From contig JALVAI010000147.1 of NCBI GenBank assembly GCA_027011235.1, positions 1-10,241 on the forward strand: a DNA stretch of 10,241 bases, read 5' to 3'. This stretch comes from Desulfobulbaceae bacterium. Its GTDB lineage: Bacteria > Desulfobacterota > Desulfobulbia > Desulfobulbales > Desulfobulbaceae. A model generated the notes under the pieces. It was not told the origin of the DNA. It was given only the letters and a program-made list of their open reading frames with translations, and ran no database searches. This document shows positions 1 to 6,990 of this stretch, piece by piece; position 1 is the stretch's first letter, and each line of letters starts with the position of its first letter. Position numbers and translations under genes: made by a program.

Positions 1-2
1 GT

Positions 3-485
3 CTGCTGGCAGACAGGGCTGCCCGGGCGCCGGCGGATTTTTTTCTGCACCGGGATTTTCAGAGCCGAAATATTATGATTACCAAAGGTACTGTCCGGAT
101 TATCGATTACCAGGGCGGCCGCCTCGGGCCCCTGGCCTATGATCTGGCCTCCCTGCTCATAGACCCCTATATGGGGCTGTCCGCGCCGGTGCGGAAAACA
201 TTGCGCAATTATTATTTTTCTGTCCTGGAGCGGTTTGTTCCCTGTGACCGGGACCGGTTCGAGCAGGAATATCTAATGCTTGCGCTCCAGCGAAATCTCC
301 AGATTCTTGGCGCTTTTGCCTTTTTAAGCAACCAGCGGGGCAAGGTCTTTTTTTCCCGTTTCATCGAACCTGCCCTGCATAGTCTGTGCGGCCTGCTTGC
401 CAAACCGGACGCTGCCGATTATGGTGGCCTGCGCGAGCTGGCCCGATGCTGTCTTATACACTGTAGATCCCATGAAAACTGCTGA
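3..485 (+). CDS. AmgK-like sugar kinase (aminoglycoside phosphotransferase fold), C-terminal part
   Basis: The reading frame is open from the window edge and ends in TGA at 483-485, leaving about 160 residues. The N-terminal lobe with the nucleotide-binding loop lies outside the window. The visible part opens with a Brenner-type catalytic loop, HRDFQSRNIM (48-77), followed by the metal-binding IDYQGGRLGP segment and the helical motif YDLASLLIDPY. The later stretch LQRNLQILGAF also fits the family. These are hallmarks of the COG3178 branch of the phosphotransferase/choline-kinase fold, whose characterised member AmgK phosphorylates MurNAc and GlcNAc at C1 in peptidoglycan recycling. The substrate here is inferred from that resemblance and could be another sugar. 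The ATG at 75 lies inside the catalytic motif and cannot be the true start. The 3' end overlaps der by 14 bases, which suggests translational coupling. Confidence 0.82.
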   Translation: MLADRAARAPADFFLHRDFQSRNIMITKGTVRIIDYQGGRLGPLAYDLASLLIDPYMGLSAPVRKTLRNYYFSVLERFVPCDRDRFEQEYLMLALQRNLQILGAFAFLSNQRGKVFFSRFIEPALHSLCGLLAKPDAADYGGLRELARCCLIHCRSHENC

Positions 486-1827
486 CTCTTCCACCCTGGT
501 TGCCCTGATCGGGCGGCCCAATGTGGGCAAATCGACCCTGTTTAATCGCATGACCAGGCGGCGGGACGCCATTGTTGACCCCACCCCCGGCGTCACCAGG
601 GACCGCCATTATGCCCGGGTCCAATATGAGGGCCATTCCTTTACCCTGGTTGATACCGGCGGCATTGATGACGATGATGATGCCATCAGCGGCCATATCC
701 GCACCCAGGCCATGCATGCCATTGACGAGGCCGATATTATCCTTTTTCTCATGGATGGCCGCCAGGGCTTGACGCCCATTGATCAGGAAATAGCCGGTAT
801 CCTGCGCCGCACCGAAAAAAAAGTTTTTTTCCTGGTCAACAAGATTGACGGCCCGGAGTTTGAGATAGAGCTGCTGGCACCGTTTTATGAACTGGGGGTC
901 GAGCACCTCATGCCCCTGTCTGCTGATCACGGGTATGGCTTTACGGCCCTGATGGAGGCCCTGACCGCTGATCTTGAGCAGCGGGATGATACCGCGGAGC
1001 TGCCCGAGGGCACCATGAAACTGGCCTTTCTCGGCCGGCCCAATGTGGGCAAGTCATCGATGATCAATGCCATTATCGGACAGCCCCGGATGGTGGTTTC
1101 CGACATCGCCGGAACAACCAGGGATTCGGTTGATACCCTGCTTAGCCGGGACAAGTACAATTACCTGCTCATCGATACCGCCGGCATCCGGCGCAAGGGA
1201 AAGACAAGGGACAAGCTGGAGAAATTTTCCATCCTCAAGGCCCTGAAGGCACTGGGAAGAAGCGATATCGCCCTGGTGCTGATTGACGCGGCAGAGGGAA
1301 TCACCGAACAGGATACCAGGGTGATAGGCTACACCCAGGAACAGGGTCGGGCCCTGATTATTCTGCTTAACAAATGGGACCTTCTGCAGGGGGATAAAAA
1401 ACGGCAGAAGTGGTTGCTGGAAGAGGTTCGGCTGGCGACAAATTTCATTCCCTTTGCGCCCGTGCTCAGGGTTTCGGCCAAGACCGGCTATGGCATCAAA
1501 CGCATCTTTCCCGAGATCGGCAAGGTGTATCGCCAGTTCCACGCCCATTTCCCGACCAGCGCTCTCAACCGTTTGCTGGCCGATGCCGTTGCCCGCCATG
1601 CACCGCCCATGCACAGGGGAAGACGTCTGAAACTCTATTACACTGCCCAGATCGGCACGGCGCCGCCAACCTTTGCCGTTATCTGCAACCGGCCCAAAGG
1701 GATTCATTTTTCCTATGAGCGGTATTTGAAAAATCGCTTCCGGGAAGGGTTGGGCCTGACCCAGGTGCCGGTCCGGCTGATTTTCAGGGAGCGGAGCGGA
1801 AGGCAGAAGAAAAAAGACAGGCGGTGA
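472..1827 (+). CDS. der: Ribosome biogenesis GTPase Der (EngA)
   Basis: A 451-residue protein with two GTPase domains in tandem, the layout that defines Der, an essential factor for maturation of the 50S ribosomal subunit. Domain 1 shows GRPNVGKS (residues 14-21), a PTPGVTRD switch I (38-44), DTGG (61-64), NKID (123-126) and SAD (150-152). Domain 2 shows GRPNVGKS (188-195), DIAGTTRDS (211-219), DTAG (235-238), NKWD (300-303) and SAK (335-337). The C-terminal part (about 355-440) matches the KH-like domain of the family, and the protein ends in a basic tail (KKKDRR). All key residues are intact and the length is normal. I chose the ATG at 472 because the family begins a few residues before the first G1 motif; an in-frame ATG at 397 would add 25 unconserved residues deep inside the upstream gene. 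No good Shine-Dalgarno precedes 472, so expression may rely on coupling to the overlapping kinase gene. Confidence 0.97.
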   Translation: MKTADSSTLVALIGRPNVGKSTLFNRMTRRRDAIVDPTPGVTRDRHYARVQYEGHSFTLVDTGGIDDDDDAISGHIRTQAMHAIDEADIILFLMDGRQGLTPIDQEIAGILRRTEKKVFFLVNKIDGPEFEIELLAPFYELGVEHLMPLSADHGYGFTALMEALTADLEQRDDTAELPEGTMKLAFLGRPNVGKSSMINAIIGQPRMVVSDIAGTTRDSVDTLLSRDKYNYLLIDTAGIRRKGKTRDKLEKFSILKALKALGRSDIALVLIDAAEGITEQDTRVIGYTQEQGRALIILLNKWDLLQGDKKRQKWLLEEVRLATNFIPFAPVLRVSAKTGYGIKRIFPEIGKVYRQFHAHFPTSALNRLLADAVARHAPPMHRGRRLKLYYTAQIGTAPPTFAVICNRPKGIHFSYERYLKNRFREGLGLTQVPVRLIFRERSGRQKKKDRR

Positions 1828-2139
1828 AGAGAATGAGGCGTAATGGTATGAATTTTATTGGAAGACAGGAGTGCGCATCTTGGCAACGCAACCTCTTTGT
1901 TTTCACGGTTTGTTGCGCGGTCAAGCCATGCCGGTTTATCCGAAAATAGCCCGCATGGTTGTGTTTTCTCAGACTATTTTCACCATTTGTTGTGGCCGGG
2001 ACGGTAAATTATGGTCCAGCCATGCTGGTTTATCCGAAAATAGTCCGCGAAGTGATGCCCTTTCGGACTAGTGTCATCATTTGTTATGGCTGTGGACTGA
2101 AAATATGGTCCAGCCATGCTGGTTTCTGTTTTCCTGGTA
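1828..2139. other. Non-coding region after der
   Basis: No convincing gene lies here; short frames on both strands have protein-unlike composition and run through the tandem repeat listed separately. Just after der there is an imperfect hairpin (arms about 1883-1893 and 1907-1916, core pairing GCAAC with GTTGC). It has no T-run behind it, so it is not a clear intrinsic terminator. The copies of CCAGC-CAT-GCTGG at 2017-2029 and 2111-2123 are perfect 5-bp hairpins. The last is followed by a T-rich stretch (TTTCTGTTTT) and could end plus-strand transcription weakly. Confidence 0.6.
1924..2125. repeat. Degenerate tandem repeat, 94-bp period, about 2.2 copies
   Basis: The string AGCCATGCTGGTTT (C for T at one position in the first copy) begins at 1924, 2018 and 2112, exactly 94 bases apart each time. 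The first two units align over their full 94 bases without gaps and are roughly three-quarters identical by eye. Best conserved are the start through ATCCGAAAATAG, the CATTTGTT block in the middle and the ATGGTCC end. The third unit is cut after 14 bases. A partial relic of the unit's second half precedes the first copy (TTTGTTG at 1909). Unit 2 contains a perfect 7-bp inverted repeat, TAGTCCG (2041-2047) and CGGACTA (2064-2070), partly kept in unit 1. The period is not a multiple of three and no frame stays open, so it is non-coding. Confidence 0.8.
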
Positions 2140-2442
2140 TTATTCGAGCAGACGTTTACTGTATTCGGCAAGACGTTTGGCCAGCAGGCGCCTTTCATTA
2201 CCGTTGAGTTCCCGTTCCCTGGCAACGATATCCATGTAGTATCCGGTGAGTCCGGAATAGGAGCTGGACGGATGGATGGTCAGCCAGTGTTCGGCATCAT
2301 CATCATTAAAGGCCCGTTCCACAATCTCAACTATGATATCATCTCCATCCTCGCGGGCCCAATTCAGAACCCGTTGAAAGAGATCGGCTTCCTTGAGTTT
2401 GCGGTACTCGGCCCGTTTGATCATAAATTCCAGTCCCTGCAT
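2140..2442 (-). CDS. Hypothetical protein, 100 aa
   Basis: Family not recognised. The frame is compact and soluble with a protein-like composition: an amphipathic, charged N-terminal part (MIKRAEYRKLKEADLFQRVL), an acidic middle (EDGDDIIVEIVERAFNDDDAEHW), a short SSSYSGLTGYY loop, and a basic C-terminal helix (NERRLLAKRLAEYSKRLLE). There is no signal peptide, membrane segment or cysteine pattern. I prefer the ATG at 2442 because GAGG and AGGGG lie just upstream (within 2446-2458). An ATG six codons further in (2424) with AGGGA before it is also possible, and the frame extends upstream to 2541 without a convincing start. It is a lone gene, convergent with der and divergent from the chemoreceptor. 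The shadow frame on the plus strand is less protein-like. It may be a lineage-specific small protein; no function is assigned. Confidence 0.6.
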   Translation of the reverse strand: MQGLEFMIKRAEYRKLKEADLFQRVLNWAREDGDDIIVEIVERAFNDDDAEHWLTIHPSSSYSGLTGYYMDIVARERELNGNERRLLAKRLAEYSKRLLE

Positions 2443-2555
2443 ATACCTCGTTCCCCTGGTTTTGATTTTTCCTGTAATTTTTTCTAAATGTAATGTCTCC
2501 CTGCTCTGTCGTCCGGTCGGGTCTCCGGATGTTCCCGGCATCGTTAATTTACCCT

Positions 2556-2584
2556 AACATACCATAGAGTTGTTTCAGGGCCAA
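2556..2584 (-). promoter_or_regulatory. Candidate sigma-70-type promoter for the 100-aa gene
   Basis: Read on the minus strand, TTGGCC (2584-2579) and TATGTT (2561-2556) are separated by exactly 17 bases; each matches four of six consensus positions. Transcription would start near 2548 and give a leader of about 100 bases. This is a pattern match only. Confidence 0.3.
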
Positions 2585-2870
2585 TCAATATCCGCCCGTT
2601 GGCAGGAACATGATTTTCCGCAAACCATCCTGATTACCATCAATCCTCGGAAACAAGGGATACCATCGCCTGGGGGGTAACCAAGGAGAACCCGTCTGCG
2701 CAACAGATGAATTTTATGTCCAATTAAACAGCGGACATCGAGCGATGTTATCCCTGATGCGGCTTTACTGAGTTTCGGTGGTAATCGGGAGGAAAAAATA
2801 TCTGTGTTTCCCTTGAAGGAGAATGGTTCCTGGCGAGCGCTAAAAAAAGAAAGGTTATCCTATTTTTTTT

Positions 2871-2899
2871 TTGATTTGTCATTTTTCCTGATGCATACT
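2871..2899 (+). promoter_or_regulatory. Candidate sigma-70-type promoter for the chemoreceptor
   Basis: TTGATT (2871-2876) and CATACT (2894-2899) are spaced by 17 bases, each with four of six consensus positions. A start near 2906 would give a leader of about 80 bases holding the two hairpins at 2911-2938 and 2959-2972. No sigma-28 type flagellar promoter was recognised. This is a weak, pattern-only call. Confidence 0.3.
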
Positions 2900-2974
2900 C
2901 CAGGTAGGAGTTTCACCAAGGGACATCCCAAAGGTGAAGGGGTCTATTTATCATCAATGCGGGTCTGCCCGCCT

Positions 2975-2980
2975 AGAGGA
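2975..2980 (+). promoter_or_regulatory. Ribosome binding site that fixes the chemoreceptor start
   Basis: AGAGGA lies six bases before the ATG at 2987. It immediately follows a perfect 5-bp GC-rich hairpin (2959-2972), which could influence access to the site. This spacing, together with the membrane anchor beginning right after the ATG, decides between 2987 and the in-frame GTG at 2804. Confidence 0.7.
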
Positions 2981-2986
2981 ACGATT

Positions 2987-4627
2987 ATGACAGTCAGAAA
3001 AAAAGTTACCTTACTTTCGTTGGCATTACTTTTATTGCTGGGGATAACAGGGCTTTTGCAGTTTCGGGCAGTGAAATCCATTGCCCGTGAATGGAAACAG
3101 TACCAACAGACAGCCTTGCAGCGTCAGGTACAGCTTGCCGAAATCAAGTCACAATTTGGTTATGGCGGGTTTATCCATAATTTTAAAAATCACGTGCTGC
3201 GGGGGCAGAAAAAATATGCAGACCGGTTCCGCATCAATAAAGAGCGCATGGACCAGGCCTTTGCCGCTTATGAAAAGCTGAATCTTACCGGCGAGGAACG
3301 ATCTGCACTGGCAACCATAAAGAATGTTGCCGAACAGTATGCCAGGGCCATTGACACCTCGGTTGCCATGCATAACCGGGGTGATGATCCCACGGTGATC
3401 GACAAGGCCGTCAAGATCGATGATTCGCCCGCATTTGCCGCCTTTAAAGTGCTCGATAAACATGTGAAGCAGATTGAAAAGGCCACCGGCGCCGCCTTGA
3501 ATCAGACGATTCGTTCAATCTTTATTCTGATAGCTGTTGCCGGTGCGGTCATGCTTGTGTTCTTTATCCTGTTTTTTTCCGTGCTGAACAGTGTTCTGAA
3601 GAGACTTGGCCGCTTGCAGGAAGCCACGGTGGAGATAGGCAAGGGAAATTTTGCTGTTCCTGTGAAGGTTGAGGGCCATGATGAAATCGGGTCCATTGGC
3701 AGGGCCATTGCGGATATGGCAGATAAGTTGCAACAGGTTATAGTCCAGATTCATCAGCAGACCGAGATACTTGGAAATTCGTCAAAACTGCTTTCTGATG
3801 TGTCCTCCGAGCTTTCGGAAGGAACCAGAATTGCAGCGGAACAAACCGATTCCGTTGCCGCGGCGACCGAGGAAATGAGCAGCAATATGAATTCAGTGGC
3901 CGCCGCCAGTGAACAGGCCTCGTCCAATGTCGGTCTTGTTTCCGAGGCCATTGATGAGATTCTTGCCTCTGTTGACGAGGAGGCCAAGCAGACAACCAAG
4001 GCCCAGGAGATAACCAGCCATGCGGTGAATCTTGCCACCAGTTCTTCGGAAAAGGTTGACGCCCTTGGTTCGGCGGCTGCGGAAATTACCAAGGTAACCG
4101 AGGTTATCACCGAAATTTCCGAGCAGACAAACCTGCTTGCCTTAAACGCCACCATTGAGGCCGCCCGGGCCGGGGAGGCCGGAAAGGGGTTTGCCGTTGT
4201 CGCCAATGAGATCAAGGAACTGGCCAAACAGACCGCCGAGGCGACCGGCGAGATTAAAAGTAAAATTACATCCATTCAGGGCTCCACCAATGAAACCGTG
4301 GATGAAATACGGCAGATAAGCAATGTTATCAGTGAGGTGGATGAGATCGTCACCGAGATAACCATGTCGGTGCAGGAACAGAGCGCCACCTCCGGAGAAA
4401 TTTCCCAGAACGTCACCCAGGCCGCAGAAGGTATTGCCGAGGTCAATGAAAATGTCTCGCAAAGTTCAGTTGTTGCCTCGGAGATAGCCCAGAATATTGC
4501 GGAAACCAGTCAGGTTGTTTCTCAACTTTCCGGCAGTGGCGATACAATCAATGAAACAGCGCAGAAACTTGCCGGTCAGGTCGCCCTGTTACAGAAGCTG
4601 ACCAGTCAATTTACAACAACGGGATAA
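2987..4627 (+). CDS. Methyl-accepting chemotaxis protein (transmembrane chemoreceptor)
   Basis: A 546-residue receptor with classical topology. TM1 is residues 7-24, followed by a periplasmic helical sensor (about 25-176), TM2 (about 178-200), a HAMP linker (about 200-252, with the HDEIGSIGRA motif at 231-240) and a long cytoplasmic signalling coiled coil. The highly conserved hairpin tip that docks CheA and CheW is residues 376-413 (EISEQTNLLALNATIEAARA, then GEAGKGFAVVANEIKELA). The Glu/Gln-rich helices on either side carry candidate methylation sites. There is no C-terminal CheR-tethering pentapeptide; the end is QFTTTG. The sensor contains FGYGGFIHNFKNHVLR (57-72), a motif I have seen in other helical-bundle sensors, but its ligand is unknown to me. 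The start is fixed by AGAGGA six bases upstream. No chemotaxis genes adjoin it, so it is an orphan receptor followed by its own terminator. Confidence 0.95.
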   Translation: MTVRKKVTLLSLALLLLLGITGLLQFRAVKSIAREWKQYQQTALQRQVQLAEIKSQFGYGGFIHNFKNHVLRGQKKYADRFRINKERMDQAFAAYEKLNLTGEERSALATIKNVAEQYARAIDTSVAMHNRGDDPTVIDKAVKIDDSPAFAAFKVLDKHVKQIEKATGAALNQTIRSIFILIAVAGAVMLVFFILFFSVLNSVLKRLGRLQEATVEIGKGNFAVPVKVEGHDEIGSIGRAIADMADKLQQVIVQIHQQTEILGNSSKLLSDVSSELSEGTRIAAEQTDSVAAATEEMSSNMNSVAAASEQASSNVGLVSEAIDEILASVDEEAKQTTKAQEITSHAVNLATSSSEKVDALGSAAAEITKVTEVITEISEQTNLLALNATIEAARAGEAGKGFAVVANEIKELAKQTAEATGEIKSKITSIQGSTNETVDEIRQISNVISEVDEIVTEITMSVQEQSATSGEISQNVTQAAEGIAEVNENVSQSSVVASEIAQNIAETSQVVSQLSGSGDTINETAQKLAGQVALLQKLTSQFTTTG

Positions 4628-4669
4628 TACGTATTCTTCGAGGTTTTCCCTCGCCACTTTTCACTAAGT

Positions 4670-4705
4670 AAAAAAAAGCCCCCGCAACATGCGGGGGCTT
4701 TTTTT
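4670..4705. terminator. Strong bidirectional intrinsic terminator
   Basis: A perfect 8-bp stem, GCCCCCGC (4678-4685) and GCGGGGGC (4691-4698), closes a five-base AACAT loop. A run of A's precedes it and seven T's follow (4699-4705), so it works as a Rho-independent terminator on either strand. It ends the chemoreceptor transcript and can stop the convergent phosphate operon after it has crossed repeat copy 1. Confidence 0.93.
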
Positions 4706-4711
4706 ATTTGT

Positions 4712-4948
4712 GCCTTACTCCTGAATTTCTGTCATAAAAAAACAGGTAAGCGTAGACTCCGAGAAAATTTTATGAAGAAAAACCTGCTATTTTAACCGAT
4801 TGTCTCATTATCTTGCATGTGCAACACAAATGTCGCGCGTCCTGTAGGGGCGAATTTATTCGCCTGAGGAAAAGTTATTTTATCTGGAATGGTTTCCCCA
4901 AGGTGACTGAAGTCGCCCCTACAAACTTGGGTTGTGGGCAAAGCCCGC
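4712..4948 (+). repeat. Long direct repeat, copy 1 (downstream of pit)
   Basis: This stretch matches 6991-7215 in the same orientation, from CTTACTCCTGAATT at the left, through CTGTCATAAAA, TATTTTAACCGATTGT and the palindromic core, to the CTTGGGTTG block at the right. Copy 1 has about 19 extra bases near 4745-4763 and a diverged patch around 4800-4835. The right end contains a small hairpin, GTGGGC-AAA-GCCCGC (4934-4948), degenerate in copy 2. No gene lies within 4628-4987; the stretch consists of the terminator and this repeat. No open frame inside resembles a transposase. Confidence 0.9.
4843..4923 (+). repeat. Palindromic core element, copy 1 (MITE/REP-like)
   Basis: The 81-bp core is bounded by perfect 11-bp inverted repeats, TGTAGGGGCGA (4843-4853) and TCGCCCCTACA (4913-4923). 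Two smaller hairpins nest inside: GGCGAAT/ATTCGCC on the left and GGTGACT/AGTCGCC on the right. In this copy the second hairpin has a G-T wobble where copy 2 has G-C. The shape resembles non-autonomous MITE or REP/BIME elements. No target-site duplication is visible immediately outside the inverted repeats. Confidence 0.8.
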
Positions 4949-4987
4949 ATTAGCAAACAGCCGGTGAAATTTTGTCATCCAGGCCGG

Positions 4988-6253
4988 TCATCCGAAAATT
5001 CCCTTCAGGAAGAAGAAAAAGATAATGGAGAGTACCGCTCCCGCGGGCAGAGTGACCAGCCAGGAGATGATAATGTTCATTACCACCCGCAGGTCAAGGG
5101 CGCCTATCCCCCTGGCCATGCCGACGCCCAGCACTGAACCGACAAGAATATGGGTGGTGGAAACCGGCAGGCCGGTACGGGAAGCCAGGACAACCGTGCT
5201 TGCGGCAGCCAGCTCGGCACAGAAACCACGGGAAGGGGTCAGTTCGGTGATCTTTGTCCCCACGGTCAGCATGACCCGGTAGCCCAGTGTTATCAGGCCA
5301 GCCACAATACCAAGACCACCGACCATGAGTATCCAGGCAGGCATGGCCGAGGTTTGCATGACCTGGCCGCCGGATTTGACAATGGAGATTACCGCCGCCA
5401 ACGGCCCGATCCCATTGGCCACATCGTTGGAACCGTGGGCAAAGGCCATGGAACTGGCGGTAAAGAGCATCATGGGGGTGAATACCTTCTCAACGCTGGC
5501 AAAGTGAAAATCCCTGTCAGCCTCCGGGTCCTCCTTGATCTTTTTGATCAGCATCCAGCCGATAAAACCGGTAACAAGGCCAATGATGCCGGCGATCAGA
5601 AAACTCTGGCCCGCCGTCAGGTCGATATGCAGATGCTTTAACCCTTTGAACAGGGTAACCAGTGAAATAATGAAACCAACAAGAAAGATATAGGCCGGTG
5701 CATACCGCTTGGCGTTTTTTAGCGGGTTTTCCGTGTCAAAGATCAGTTTGCGGGTACTCATCACCAGAAGAAAGGAGATGGTGCCGCCGATGATGGGAGA
5801 GATGACCCAGGAGGCCACGATTTTGCTGATTTTGGCCCAGTTGACGGCATCCGGCCCGATCCCGACCAGGGCGAAACCGACCAGGGCGCCGACAATGGAG
5901 TGGGTGGTGGAAACCGGCCATCCCTTGGCCGAGGCGATCATCAGCCAGATGGCAGCGGCCAGCAGGGCGGCCAGCATCCCGTAGACAAGGATTTCCGGCG
6001 AGTGGACAATATTGGTTGGGTCAATAATCCCCTTGCGGATGGTTTTGGTGACATTGCCGCCGGCCAGCACCGCGCCGGAGAACTCGAAAACAATGGCGAT
6101 CCCGACCGCCTGCTTGATGGTGACGGCTCCGGCGCCCACCGATGTGCCCATGGCATTGGCCAGGTCATTGGCGCCCACGCCCCAGGTCATGTACAAACCA
6201 AAGATCACGGCCAGCACGACCATGATTGTTCCATATGCTGCTATGATTTCCAT
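4988..6253 (-). CDS. pit: PiT-family inorganic phosphate transporter
   Basis: A 421-residue integral membrane protein of the PiT family, which imports phosphate, often as a metal-phosphate complex, by symport with H+ or Na+. Both signature motifs of the internally duplicated fold are intact: GANDLAN (residues 27-33) with the following GTSVGAGAVT, and GSNDVAN (274-280) with GIGPLAAV. Each half also carries the paired PVSTTH motif (113-118 and 363-368). Around ten hydrophobic segments are visible, with a hydrophilic loop at about 236-258 between the halves. Length and order are normal for a bacterial member. The ATG at 6253 is preceded by AAGGGA about nine bases away. It starts 20 bases after the PhoU-like gene, so the two form one transcript. 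The ion used cannot be read from the sequence. Confidence 0.95.
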   Translation of the reverse strand: MEIIAAYGTIMVVLAVIFGLYMTWGVGANDLANAMGTSVGAGAVTIKQAVGIAIVFEFSGAVLAGGNVTKTIRKGIIDPTNIVHSPEILVYGMLAALLAAAIWLMIASAKGWPVSTTHSIVGALVGFALVGIGPDAVNWAKISKIVASWVISPIIGGTISFLLVMSTRKLIFDTENPLKNAKRYAPAYIFLVGFIISLVTLFKGLKHLHIDLTAGQSFLIAGIIGLVTGFIGWMLIKKIKEDPEADRDFHFASVEKVFTPMMLFTASSMAFAHGSNDVANGIGPLAAVISIVKSGGQVMQTSAMPAWILMVGGLGIVAGLITLGYRVMLTVGTKITELTPSRGFCAELAAASTVVLASRTGLPVSTTHILVGSVLGVGMARGIGALDLRVVMNIIISWLVTLPAGAVLSIIFFFFLKGIFG

Positions 6254-6273
6254 GGATCTGTTTCCCTTGTGTT

Positions 6274-6960
6274 CTATTTGGAGAGGAAGAGGAGGAGACG
6301 ATCTGAAATATTTTCCGCCTGGTTGGAAATGTCTCCTATTAACTCGATGATCTGATACCAGAAGATAACGGAAACCGGGTTAAGCGTATCTTCTATGGCA
6401 AAGAGCTTTCGCCGCAGGTTGTGGAGAATATTGTCAATATTGTGTTCACTTCTGCGCACGCCGGAGATCATGGCAATGACCTTGTCATGTTCTCGGCCGC
6501 CAAACCCGACCTGCACCAGCTCGTCGAGCTCCTCGACGATCAGCTTGGCCTCCGAGCTTATCTCCATGGTTGCGTTGAGCAGTTCATCGAGAAGTTCCTT
6601 GATGGGATCGGGTACTTCCATGACCCTGCTGCGCAGGATCTGGCTGATCTTTTCCGTGGTGTCGGCCATGGAGTCCTGGTCCCGGAGAAGCATCAACAGG
6701 TCCCGGCGGTCAACAGGAAGAAAGAGCGTTTTTGGCATGTGCAGCCGGAAATCACTCTTCATCTTGTCCGCCTCGGTCTCGATCTTGCCAATCCGGGTGG
6801 CAATCTCTTCAACCTCTTCCTGGTTGCCCTGATACAGGGCATCAAACATGGGAGGCAAAAGGCAGATACAGGCAAAGACCTTGCGCAGATGCTCCTGGAT
6901 TGGTTTAAATGGCGATTTTCGCAAAAGCCCGGCCAGGGGGCTGGTTGACTTCATGGTCAT
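6274..6960 (-). CDS. PhoU-like DUF47 family protein (TIGR00153 type), partner of PiT
   Basis: A 228-residue, all-helical cytoplasmic protein of the DUF47/PhoU-related family (PF01865), routinely encoded next to PiT transporters and thought to modulate their activity. Visible family features are the ETEAD motif (61-65), the DRRDLLMLLRDQDSMADTTE stretch (84-103) and the C-terminal ELIGDISNQAENISDRL (206-222); the acidic positions of these repeats bind metal clusters in PhoU-like folds. The length is typical. The start at 6960 is supported by AGGAGG (6976-6971 on this strand) ten bases upstream; the second ATG two codons in would be too far. It is the first gene of the operon, and the region directly upstream is repeat copy 2, so the operon's promoter must lie within or across that repeat. 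Confidence 0.92.
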   Translation of the reverse strand: MTMKSTSPLAGLLRKSPFKPIQEHLRKVFACICLLPPMFDALYQGNQEEVEEIATRIGKIETEADKMKSDFRLHMPKTLFLPVDRRDLLMLLRDQDSMADTTEKISQILRSRVMEVPDPIKELLDELLNATMEISSEAKLIVEELDELVQVGFGGREHDKVIAMISGVRRSEHNIDNILHNLRRKLFAIEDTLNPVSVIFWYQIIELIGDISNQAENISDRLLLFLSK

Positions 6961-6990
6961 AATGGTTCACCCTCCTTTTACGGTGTTAGT

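Larger units (their letters stand above)
2443..2986. other. Intergenic region between divergent genes, with several hairpins
   Basis: No gene is seen in these 544 bases. The sequence holds two mutually exclusive small hairpins: ATGTCC (2716-2721) with GGACAT (2733-2738), and ACATC (2735-2739) with GATGT (2744-2748). There is an A-rich/T-rich stem around 2842-2872 ending in ten T's. A nested hairpin has outer arms TTCACC (2912-2917) and GGTGAA (2933-2938) and an inner GGG/CCC pair. A perfect GCGGG-TCTG-CCCGC hairpin (2959-2972) sits directly ahead of the chemoreceptor's ribosome binding site. I compared the region by eye with the c-di-GMP (GEMM) riboswitch consensus, a common regulator of chemotaxis genes in this group, and did not find its conserved core. 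Confidence 0.5.

Noticed and set aside
397..471. Earlier ATG for der at 397
   Set aside because: It adds 25 residues unlike the family and would overlap the upstream kinase by about 90 bases; the G1 motif is at the normal distance from the ATG at 472.
1909..2125. CRISPR-like array
   Set aside because: Units are 94 bp, degenerate and contiguous, with no short constant repeat or unique spacers, and there are no cas genes.
1871..2225. Short open frames on both strands across the tandem repeat
   Set aside because: The repeat period is not a multiple of three, composition is not protein-like and no ribosome binding sites are seen.
2804..2986. In-frame GTG at 2804 extending the chemoreceptor by 61 residues
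   Set aside because: The extension has low-complexity, protein-unlike sequence across a T-run, while the ATG at 2987 has a well-spaced AGAGGA and begins directly before the membrane anchor.
2600..2986. c-di-GMP (GEMM) riboswitch ahead of the chemoreceptor
   Set aside because: The conserved core strings and their order are not present by eye; a covariance search would be needed to rule out a divergent class.
5025..6355. Several plus-strand open frames opposite pit and the PhoU-like gene
   Set aside because: They are antisense shadows; the minus-strand frames carry full family signatures throughout.
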